64,000 nt of DNA from Apiosordaria backusii (taxonomy: Eukaryota; Ascomycota; Sordariomycetes; Sordariales; Lasiosphaeriaceae), in NCBI GenBank assembly GCA_030549205.1, contig JAUKTV010000008.1:1488001-1552000 (forward strand), given 5' to 3'. Position 1 is the first letter of the stretch. Each line of letters opens with the position of its first letter. Made by a program: the position numbers and the translations under genes. Below are positions 13,601-22,814 of the stretch, piece by piece. The notes beneath the pieces are model-generated. The model did not search any database. It was not told where the DNA came from and saw only the letters and a program-made list of their open reading frames with translations.

Positions 13601-14257
13601 ATGACTGCGTATGGGCTCTCTTTCCACATGACCTCGGTGTCAAATGTCATGGCGTTTCCCTCGGGCGCATCAACTGCCTCGGTACGGCCATCCGGGTAGT
13701 ACTTTGTCCACCCGCTCCGGCGCACCCATTCTCTCGGTTTCGGTGGCGGATTTGACAGCGCAAACAGCTTCGCATGCGTCAGGAAGGGCTCGGCGGCGTC
13801 GACGCCCAGTTTGTGAAAATGCTCGTCGAGAGTGGTTCCGACCAGCGGCGGGAGATCGAACGCGACAGGCGCTGAATTGTCGGTGTTTTTTCCCAGCAGT
13901 TCATGACGTCGAAGGTGGTCCCGCGCAAGTGCGACTAGCTCTGGGGAGGGAGGGAGGCGAGGTGTTGCCCTTGGGGAACAGCTGCTCGTAGATGTGCGAG
14001 CTCAGTTGCTGTACACCGATGTCATTGTACCGCGCAGTACATGGCACCGATAGGTTGTCGTTTTTATCGAGCACCTCGGACGGAGAGGCAGCGGTTTGCG
14101 AGTTCCATCGCCGGGACGAAATCGATAGTGGGCTTGACCAAGATGAGATCGACGTCAGAGGGCGCAAAGGGCCTCGAGCGGCGCAATGTCTCGCAAGACG
14201 GATGAAGCTGGCGACCGGTGCATCTCGTCCCGCGACGCCGCGGAATGGAAGCAGCAT
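10687..14257 (-). CDS. mip1: Mitochondrial DNA polymerase gamma, Mip1 (apparent frameshift near the N-terminus)
   Basis: Family A polymerase that replicates mitochondrial DNA. The N-terminus from the ATG at 14255-14257 is Arg/Ser-rich with almost no acids for 50 residues, a mitochondrial presequence. Conserved YNDIGVQQLSSHIYEQLF follows. Proofreading motifs are Exo I (FDTEV), Exo II (VGHNIGFDRARI) and Exo III (YCAADVAITHRVY). Polymerase motifs A (GADVDSEELWIAS), B (RNDAKVFNYGRIYGAG) and C (TVHDEI) are all present. A Gly/Arg-rich fungal C-terminal extension ends at 10687. The frame breaks in the C/T tract at about 13943-13958 (plus strand G-rich), where one surplus base or two missing bases join SPPSL to PELVALARDHLRRHE; the intact product would be about 1190 residues. 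A TTG at 14293 extends the frame but is not an ATG. A two-codon upstream ORF lies at 14290-14298. No intron is needed. Confidence 0.93.
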
Positions 14258-15274
14258 TCTATTTCTTGGGGCGGAATGGTGCGCGCCCTTCAAGTCATGG
14301 TAGCTGATGGGCCTTGGGGGTCCAGATTGGAATGTTCTTTTTTCAAAACGAAAGACGAAATTTTGGGTCCTGGCGGGGATGCTACCACAGCGAGGCCCCG
14401 CTCATGCGCGGGAACCGACAGCAGCTAATCCCAGACCTGCATGGCGCCTGGTCTGGGCTTCTCTGGGCGTTCGGGACCATGATTTCTAAAATCCCATGCT
14501 GTGGCACCTGTCTCTAGTGCTGAGGTGGGCGTTGATTAGATCCGAACTAGGTTAGTGAGCCGTTCGGACATTTACTGGAGAAGCTCTCCCGCATCAGACC
14601 ATGTCCTCAAGTGCTGTTTACCAACGGTGGTTATACCGTCAGATGTGTGTCATCACACATCCTAAAGATGCTAACGAGGCTCCCAGAGACATCATGATGC
14701 CTGAAGTCACAAGTCTGCATGTCATGTACCACAAGGACAGAAGGCAACGTGTGGTGGGATGTGCTAGCGGATCTCCGAGCCCAGCCAAGGCAACCAAGAC
14801 CCTTGAAAAGTCCTCACAAAGTCTCTCAAAGTGCCAGCCAGGTCAGCACGCTGTCAGTCTTATGCTGTGATTGCCGAGACAGGTTCTGGATTGGCTATGA
14901 GCCTACCAACACGAGATGTTAAAGGAGTGATATTGGCGGCAAACGCAGGCGGAGAGACAGGCTGGCGGCTTGCGCTGGGGACAGTTCGGACCAAGAGAAG
15001 GTGTACATACTCCGTACCTTACTACATAACCCTTATTAATATCATGCCCCCCTCTTGTGTGTCTTGTGTCTTCTGTCTTCTGTTTTCCAACAACGCTCTT
15101 TCCAGTTCCAGATGCTCATGTCATAAGCTTCCGAGGTGGAGTTCATGGTAATCTCCTAGCCGTCTGTCTTTGCCGCCTCTTTCACCCTGTTCATGTGCCC
15201 TTGAGCAGCTTTATTATCTCTGTATTCTTTTGTGTTGCCTCGTCTCTCGCTCTCTCATTCCTGCAGCCGCCATC
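14258..15274. other. Divergent promoter region mip1 / RING ligase
   Basis: About 1 kb between two divergently transcribed genes. Pyrimidine-rich leader sequence precedes the downstream ATG (15040-15270). Short open frames on both strands have no recognisable features. On the minus strand an ATG-ACT-TGA mini-ORF (14290-14298) sits 33 bases before the mip1 start. Confidence 0.5.
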
Positions 15275-16959
15275 ATGGCCAGCAATTTTTTTGACTCGGG
15301 CTTTGATGAGTTCTTTGGAGGTATGAAATGTGACCCTCCCTCGAGAGGTGCAGGTGCAAGCCTCCAGTTGAGACTAACACAGATGTCATTCATGATCAGA
15401 GCTTGCGAATTATGCGCTCCCCCTTCCTCTGCCTCTGCCCTCACCCGCTGCCAGCAACCGCCGGAACTCGAACCAGTCGACCCCAGGGCATCCGCCTCTC
15501 GAGCTTCCGAGATTACACACCTTTGGACTCATGCCCCCTTTGCCGCCAGTACCGGCCTCGGGTCTTCCCTCTTTCCCCAGAGCCTCGCCGTGGTATTCAA
15601 GGCCGTGGCAACCAACACGACAACCTGCACAAGCCGGAGCTCTTTCTAGCACAGCTGCATCATTTATTTCTGGGCCCACTTTTTCACGCGGCGCCCCCCA
15701 CCCTCCGACGCCGATGCCGTCAACGGCCCCGGCTTCTCTACCCTCCTCGCCTTTCTTTCAATCAGCAACAACAGCCTCAGCACAGTTTGCGCCCGCCAAT
15801 CCGCCACAACCACAGCGACCGCAGCGCACCGTCAACAACCTTTCTTTCCACAATACCTCCCACAATACCTTCCACAATACCTCCCACAATACCTCGCGAA
15901 CAATAACCCCGCCCACCCAGCAGCGAGAACCAAACAGCGACGACTTCTTCCTCAACCAATTCACCCCCGACTTCTCCAGCCCTTCTCTTCCCTCTGGATC
16001 CGCCTCACCACAGCGGCCTTCTCATCGAACCAACAATTCGAGCAACAATAACCCTCTCGGCGGGACGCGCTTGCCCCGTATTCTCCCACTCTCCGCGGTA
16101 AGAGCAACACCTGTCGCACCACCCGCCGGTTTGAGAGTCCCGCCACCACCCGCAACCAGATCAACACCGACCTCCAACACACACGAAGAAGACAGCGACT
16201 CAGACTCTGCCGACAACATGCCAGGCTCCAATCGACCAACGCGTGGTCGCAGGCCCACTCCCTCCTCCACCGCGCAGCAACTGGCACTCCCCCGCGCCTC
16301 CCGCAACTCTGGCGCTTCATCATCTTCTTCGGCCGCGACTGCCTCGGCCCAACAACAAGAAAACTCCTCTAAATACCAATCAAATCAATCCCGGATCGCC
16401 CGGCAAACATCACGGAGAAGAGCTAGCAATGCCTCCGTGTCAGCCACAGGATCAGCGTCAAAGCGCAAGCGCGAGGAGTTTGAACTCGACCTCGATGACG
16501 ATGACTTGTTTGGAGACAAGGACCTGGAGGTGATTGACTTGGTGGACAAGGACGTGCCGGATATGACTCCCGAGGAGAAGGAAAGGGAGGAGGACAAGAA
16601 GAAGAATTGGGTCAAGCTGTCGCGGTTTCAGTGTGTGATTTGCATGGACGATGTCACCGATTTGACAGTCACCTATTGCGGTAAGTTCCCTCAATTACTT
16701 ACCTACCATCCACGGTTCTGCAATGCTAACTTTGTGGCAAGGCCATCTATTTTGCAGCGAGTGCTTACATTCCGCGCTGCAAATATCACCCCACAAGCGC
16801 GTCTGCCCTATCTGCAGGCAAAAGATCGAGAATAAGAATGCCAGCGGCAAGTTTGGGCCCAAGGCGAAGGGGTACTACCCGTTGGAGATCAAGTTGATGA
16901 CGAAGAAGAGTTTGGGGAAGAGGGCTGCTGCCAGTCGCAGCAATAATGGTGAACACTGA
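15275..16959 (+). CDS. RING-finger E3 ligase, SUMO-targeted type (Slx8-like)
   Basis: Three exons, 15275-15320, 15400-16680 and 16742-16959, give 514 residues. The introns (79 and 61 bp) have GTATGA and GTAAGT donors and were placed by frame continuity; the second splits the RING between YCG and HLFC. The N-terminal 380 residues are Pro/Ser/Thr/Asn-rich and disordered-looking, including a 12-base tandem repeat. At about residues 393-397 the acidic-flanked VIDLV is a classic SUMO-interacting motif. A C3HC4 RING starts at Cys427 (CVIC, YCGHLFC, CPICR). SIM plus C-terminal RING is the architecture of SUMO-targeted ubiquitin ligases such as Slx8/RNF4, which ubiquitinate SUMOylated proteins in the nucleus. 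The assignment to Slx8 rests on architecture rather than full-length similarity, so another SIM-RING ligase is possible. Confidence 0.8.
15848..15894 (+). repeat. 12-bp coding tandem repeat
   Basis: About four units of the form ACAATACCTCCC run through the second exon of the RING ligase gene and encode an HNTS/HNTF array. The unit is a multiple of three, so copy number can change without breaking the frame. Confidence 0.8.
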
Positions 16960-17491
16960 GGCTGGGGTTTTTAACTTGAGGCATTTCAACAAGAGCGTTT
17001 TCTACCAGGTTTCTCGCTGTTTACGTGTTTACGATGGCATAGCGACATCAAAGAGGACATGAGAAGAGCGAGACTTTTTTTTTTTTTCTCGGGGGGATGG
17101 TTTTGCTCCACGCTGGGGTTAACGGGCGTATATAGCAAGGGGCCACCTCAAAGAAGATCATCAGACCGCCAGACAGGAGTGTGGTTCTGGTTATTAGGCA
17201 TTTACATATGGGTCTTTTTATGGGAAACAAACTAGGCAGGCGTAAAGGGAATGAATTTGATCATGGGCATGGCATCGGCATCGGCATAGGCAGGCAGGCA
17301 GGCGGAGTTGTTTTATGATATATACCCCTTTTCTTTTCTTTTTTTCTTTTCTGCTGCTGAATTGTGGTCTTGTTTTTGATGATGTTTTATGCAGAGGGCC
17401 TGTTTTGTGTGTGACATAGCGGGGGATAGAGCGGTTGGGGTTTTTATGGGAACCTATGGGAAAGAAAGGGAAGGAGGGGGAAGGAGGTGGG

Positions 17492-17515
17492 GAGCGAGCG
17501 AGCGAGCGAGCGAGG
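17492..17515. repeat. GAGC tetranucleotide microsatellite
   Basis: About six perfect GAGC/GCGA units in non-coding sequence, followed by a short GAGT run near 17548. Confidence 0.85.
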
Positions 17516-18072
17516 GAGGCAAGGTGGGAGGCGGGGTGTTTATAAAGTGAGTGAGTGAGTGGTATCGTGGTATCGTGGTCAATGAATGAATGGTACGTGT
17601 GTGTGATATTCTGTGAATACAACAAACAGGACAGGACAAGCGCCGCTGAACATGGAATGAATGAGATGTGATTTCTGTGTATGGTAAAGATTGTGGTTTT
17701 GCGGATTGGGAGTGGTGACTTTTAGTCCACCATCTACGGAAAAGGACAATGTCTGTCTGTCTGTTTGTTTCTTTCTACCTTGTCGAAAGGCCAATGGTCC
17801 TGTAATAAACATGGAAACCAAACTAAAGCTCTGTCTGGTGCCTCCCTCAGATAGGTATGTAAACACTCTCTCAGCTGCTTCTTCCCAAGGCAAGGCCAGA
17901 CAACAACATTATTATTGATTGACCCATGATAAGCCTCAAAAGAAAGAAACAGTTATACATCATCGCTCAGTATTTCGAATAAGGTAGGTAGGGAGGTGCT
18001 ATGTAGCTGCATCTTCCTACCTAGATAGGGTGTATCATCTCATCACAAATTACCTACCTCGTCATGATCATT

Positions 18073-18098
18073 CACACACACACACACACACACACACA
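18073..18098. repeat. CA dinucleotide microsatellite
   Basis: Thirteen CA units without interruption in non-coding sequence. Confidence 0.95.
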
Positions 18099-18466
18099 TC
18101 ACACAATTTCACAACGAGAGGCTCTTCCAAATTGATATCTACTATAACATGCCACAAACCCCCCCCTCCTTACGCTGCTCGCTACCCCAGTCTTACAAAA
18201 ACACACAAAACCCCCCCCCAACAAATAACCCACAAACAACCCTTTCCCTTCCCCTTCCATAACCCCTTTTTTCCCAAGAACCAAATACAAATACCAAATA
18301 ATCCATTCCCGATTTTTGTTTCCCACGTTCTCACTTCCTAACACCAGATATCAAGGGACCCAAACCACCAACCACCACCAACAACACCCCAGCTCCAAAA
18401 AAAATCAACACCTCAATGTTCAAAACCGAGACGCAATTCCCCTTCCCACTTTACTGCCCTTTGTCC

Positions 18467-18510
18467 TGCTGGTCCTGGTCCTGGTCCTGGTCCTGGTCCT
18501 GGTCCTGGTC

Positions 18511-18542
<32 letters not shown>

Positions 18543-18563
18543 TGTTCTTGTTCTTGTTCTTTT
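18467..18563. repeat. Hexanucleotide array (CTGGTC / CTGGTT / CTTGTT)
   Basis: Sixteen or so six-base units change stepwise from CTGGTC to CTGGTT to CTTGTT along the array. On the minus strand they read as DQ, NQ and NK dipeptides in one frame and RT in another. A related CTGGAC trimer lies at about 18600-18617. Confidence 0.9.
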
Positions 18564-18954
18564 CCTTTCGCCTCTCATGCCTCTTCTGTTTTTTGCTCTG
18601 GACCTGGACCTGGACCTCGTTCTCAGCATTGGGGTTAGCCTGATTGTCGAAACCCCCTTGAGCAGCAGGAGAGGAGAAAGTAAGGTGGTTGGCTTGGAAT
18701 GGAGAATTGTGTGCGAAACTCCCTTGAGCAGCAGGAGACCGGATTGCTGTGGTTGGAGCGGGGAATCCGCCAGATAGGATATCATGATTCATCGTTATCG
18801 GAACAGTAATACAAGTAGTAATAGCATCGCAAGAAGGAGAAGAAGAAATAACGCCACCGGCATGAACATTAATAGTGTTAACAACGCCGCTCCCGTTGTC
18901 ATCCATCTCGTCCTCGCTTCCTTTTTTGTTGTCGGTTGGGTTGACGCTCGAACT

Positions 18955-20705
18955 CTACCTAGCGCTGTTGCTGTTTCCGCCGCCAAATGCAAACGCCCCA
19001 AACACTCCTCCTCCTCCACCGGGCGTCATTGGGCCCATACCTCCGCCAACACTGCCATTCTGAGCTGCATTACCGCCAGACGACCCAGCAGCGTTGTTGC
19101 CACTGTTAGAAGAGCTGTTCACACCATTGGTGTTGTGCGACGCTGGCGCAGGGGTGGTGTTGTGAGCCAACCCGACATTGTTGGTGTTAGGCGTGCTTGG
19201 TGTAGCACCGTTGGCAGCGGAAGCGGATGACCCCTCGGTATTGTTATTCTTATTAGCCGTGGATTGCTGTTGCCCGCTGCTAAACTGCGCACCGATCGAA
19301 TAATCTGGGACACCCAACCCCCAAACCTTGCCCAGATGTTCCTCCGGAATATGGCCGTTAAAGATGCGCTTCCGCAGCTCGAAGAACACCCGTCCAGTAA
19401 GCAGGCTGTCTGACCCAGCCTGGTGGGCGCTGCCTACCCGCTTGATCTTGAGCGTCTCTGCAATGTGCTCGAGGCCGGCCTTTTGCTCAAACTTTGTTAG
19501 GATTTCCGCCACACCGGGGTCCCTGACCTCAAGCTGGCCGCTATTCTGAAGCTTGATAGCATGCTTCATCAGATGCTTCACATCATACGTAGCGGGGAAC
19601 CACCTTTTCATCTCTTCGTCAAAGTCACCCTCGTCACCTGGCAGGTTCTTGGGCATCAGGAGTTTGGTCAGGTAACCAAAGTCATATCCACCGTGGAAAC
19701 TGATCCAATATACATCGTCCTCAAGAACCAGGCCTGATGGGATCAAGAGCGCAGCAAACTTGAAAGGATCAATGCCGTCTTGCTCCATGCGCTTAAAGTC
19801 AATACCAGCGTGTTGAAGTGACTCGATCGAGGTCTCGTTATACATGTCGTCCGCGAGGGAAAACCTGAAGTTGAACTGCCAAGCATAAGGCAAAGGCGCT
19901 TGAATGCCTGTCCGTTTCGGGTTCGCCCACTGAGCTGATGGGTCTACCGCAGTCGGTTGTTCCCCGTCCTCGTTGAAAAGCGCGATGCCGATTTGAATGA
20001 CGTTAAGCATATCAACGTTTGTTCGGAGACATTGGTAGTGGTAGTCACTCTTGCCGCGAAACCCACCCATTGGCCTTGATACAACGCCAGGGAATTCAGT
20101 GTCCTGTCAAGGAAGAAACCCGCAGTCAGCACAAGCTAATTTGCACAGCAAGAAGGGCCTCCATTACGTACCATGGCGACATATTTGTGCGTCTGGATGC
20201 AATCTCGCAGAATCTCAAACTCCTCTTCCAAATTATGCTTCCAAACCTCTCGTATCCTTCCCTTATTTTGGGCAGCTCGTGTTGTGTGTTCCAAGACGTG
20301 ACTTTGTTGAGGCGTATGCTGCGCGGGGTGAAGGCTGGGGTGCTGGCCATGTTGTTGCGCCTGTTGGTGCTGCTGCTGCTGCTGCTGTTGTTGTAATGCC
20401 TGCTGCTGCTGAGCTTGCGCCTGTTGCATCCCTCCACTATGGAAGCCCATTCGCGCGGCATGGCTGGCGAGACCAGACTCGGCGTTGAACCCGCCAGCGG
20501 CGGCACCCATTCCACCGGTGATGCCCATCAGGTTACTGGTCGCTCCGAAGGGGTTGCCGGCAGCGAGTTGGTTGAGGTAAGCTGGGTTCCCGCCCAGTGG
20601 CGGTGGGTGGCCTGAGGTCTGAGGGGCGTGTGTTTGATACTGCTGGTGGTATCCCATGGTGTTTGGCCCGCCTTGGAAGCGGCTCATGGTATTTGGCGGG
20701 GGCAT
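18955..20705 (-). CDS. caf1: Caf1/Pop2 deadenylase of the CCR4-NOT complex
   Basis: Removes poly(A) tails from mRNA in the cytoplasm as a CCR4-NOT subunit. Two exons, 20172-20705 and 18955-20103, give 560 residues; the 68-bp intron (GTACGT...CAG) splits YVAM from DTEFPGVV. The N-terminal 130 residues are Gln/Gly-rich with a CAG-type polyglutamine tract, a fungal extension. The DEDDh nuclease core follows, with catalytic Asp179 and Glu181 (DTEFPG), Asp319 (GGYDFGY), His405 and Asp410 (AHQAGSDSLLTG). The C-terminus is a low-complexity Asn/Gly/Ser tail ending before a TAG stop. All catalytic residues are present, so the enzyme should be active. The stop is followed by a long in-frame open stretch. 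Confidence 0.95.
20368..20412. repeat. CTG/CAG trinucleotide tract in caf1
   Basis: Imperfect CTG repeat on the plus strand, read as polyglutamine with His and Ala interruptions in the caf1 N-terminal extension. Confidence 0.8.
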
Positions 20706-21280
20706 GTTGAAACCAAACCCAAGTGGGGAGATGGACAGCTGGAGGGTTTGGTGGAGGTTGGTAGTGGTCTCTTTTCGTCGACCCGATACCTGCGCTGTTT
20801 CACACCTTGTAGAGAATGTGGCAGTGGTCGACAGTCGCGGGGTCGCAACTCAAGACTAAGATTAAGATGTTGGTGATAAAGGTGTCGGGTCGTGATAAAC
20901 GAGAGGTCGTAAGTTGTTCTTTTCGAGGTTGGTTGTTTGTTCAACATGAGAAGAGAGCGAAGTCGTTCGGCGGAAAATTCTTCGGAATTAATCGGCCTGG
21001 TCTTGTTGTGCGGAGGGCGACGTCGTGAAAGTTGCTGTTTCTGCGCCTGGATGAAGCCACCAGAGGATAACTGTGCACAACAGGAAGGCGCGGCGAGTGC
21101 TGCGAGCACAGGCCACTTTACCCGCCCACCTCCCGACCGCAAATGCATGACTAATCAGCCTTGGCAGTTTGGACTGCACCCAGTGACGAGTGACGACGGA
21201 ACAGTGGTGATGCTTGAAGCTCAGTGTGAGAGCTCTCCGAAGACGACGACGACGACGAGGAATTGTCAGCCACCGCCACA
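20706..21280. other. Divergent promoter region caf1 / NDUFB3
   Basis: 575 bases between divergent starts. No gene or clear motif. A short GAC run (21241-21260) precedes the NDUFB3 start. Confidence 0.5.
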
Positions 21281-21710
21281 ATGTATCCCACCAGGTAGTC
21301 CCTCCTTCCAACCAATTGCATCTCTTTCTTCTCAGGTAGTAACTAACTCTCAAACTTGCACAGAATACTCCGCTCCGCCCTCCCCCAAATCGGCGACGAG
21401 AAGCCAAACATCACGGGCTTCTCCATGCGCAAGTTCCTCGCCCACACCAAGAAGCCCCGCTACGACCCCTGGGAGAGAAAGTGTGTTTTCCGCGACCTTT
21501 TCCCCCGTCCCTCCCTCCCCGATCAACCGCTAACAACATCACCCAAACAGCGAGGCCTGGCGATACACCGGCCGTTTCAGCCGATTCAACAGATACAGAT
21601 ACGCCCTCCCCGGCTTCGGCACCGCCGTCGTCGCTTTCACAGCCTACTGCATCTACGAGCAGCTTTTCCTGAAGAAGGATGACCACCACCACGGCGAGGA
21701 GCACCACTAA
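21281..21710 (+). CDS. NADH:ubiquinone oxidoreductase B12 subunit (NDUFB3)
   Basis: Accessory subunit of the membrane arm of mitochondrial complex I. Three exons, 21281-21294, 21364-21480 and 21551-21710, encode 96 residues. The 14-base first exon and the two introns (69 and 70 bp) were fixed by the conserved reading across both junctions. The family signature is DPWERNEAWRYTGRF, which crosses the second intron. It is followed by a single membrane segment (about residues 64-83, YALPGFGTAVVAFTAYCIY) and a His-rich tail (DDHHHGEEHH) typical of fungal B12 proteins. The NDUFAF2-like assembly factor at 50.7 kb belongs to the same pathway but is not adjacent. Confidence 0.92.
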
Positions 21711-22814
21711 ACTGCAAACGTAGGAGGAGAAGGAAAGCACAAGGGGAAATCGAAGCGGTTGTACATATACACAGGGGCGGACGGGCGTCGAAACTGAAAA
21801 AAAGACAGAGAGAGACAGACAGGCTCAGTCGTTTTCAGTCAGGAGGAAGGGGGCAGGCAGGCAGGCGTAATAGAATTGGCCAAAATGAAAGTCGATCAGC
21901 TGCCCACTTGGTGCCGAACATACATTACATGACCTCATTCAAGTCTTTCCTTTCTTTTTGTTTTTTGCATTGGCCAGAACATACCCACACTCAAGGTACT
22001 AGTTGTTGATATCAACACAGGAGGGCCTGGTTGATATTTCATCAGACTTGCACCAAGTCGTCCGTTCGGGATGTAAAATAGGAGGGACATAAGAGGTGGA
22101 CTTGCTGTTGTCGATTAAACTCACGCCCCTGTCCAGATATCACATCACAACGTCTTTTTAGATTGGGGCATCCGGAAAACGACATCATTTTGTTGTCCTT
22201 CGTCCTCAATTCGCCTCTCACATTGTGGGCATTGTCCAGGCTGGCCGGATCACTGAGAAAAGGATCAAGACTGACGTCGCGTAATGGACAACCCAAACCT
22301 GGCCTATATATGACTTGGACTGGCACGTTCTAGACAAAATGATTGCCCGGTACTATCAAATCAGTCAACGTAGAACGACCATCTAACCTACACCTTTTAA
22401 GATATTCGATAGGCCTGTTAAACCATTTTAAGGCGGCCTGTTGACTATCGACTGTCTTCAAAAGCCTGCTTACTGTCTTAGAAGACATGTTGATTATTCC
22501 CAGGGCATCAGGTTCTTCCCACACTTATTAGTTTGATACTTCTTATTCACCACTACCACCACCACCACTTAGGTGGTCTACCTACTATCAAACCATCCTC
22601 TACAACATCCCCCTGAACATGCCAAAACCCCTCCCACTTCCCCCAAAAAAAACAACCAAATACACCAATCCCCAATATTCCCATCCCATATCCGCTACCT
22701 ATATCCATTCTAAATGCAAATTGCCCTCCCCCCCTATAACCCCCTAAACGCCACCCAGCCATCCCAAAATAATTCTATAAATCCCACGCTCAAACTACAA
22801 CCTCAACAGAGATC
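21711..22814. other. Convergent intergenic region
   Basis: About 1.1 kb between the 3' ends of NDUFB3 and the coiled-coil protein gene. The part near 22540-22800 is C/A-rich. No gene or repeat array found. Confidence 0.5.

Larger units (their letters stand above)
16960..18954. other. Convergent intergenic region with microsatellites
   Basis: About 2 kb between the ends of the RING ligase and caf1. It holds a GAGC tetranucleotide run (17492-17515), a CA dinucleotide run (18073-18098), a hexanucleotide array (18467-18563) and two 18-bp direct repeats near 18655 and 18720. On the minus strand an open frame of about 168 codons (18451-18957) follows the caf1 stop in the same frame; see findings. 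No gene is called. Confidence 0.55.

Noticed and set aside
14257..14293. Extended mip1 start at 14293
   Set aside because: The codon there is TTG and a stop closes the frame of the upstream ATG; the first in-frame ATG is at 14255-14257.
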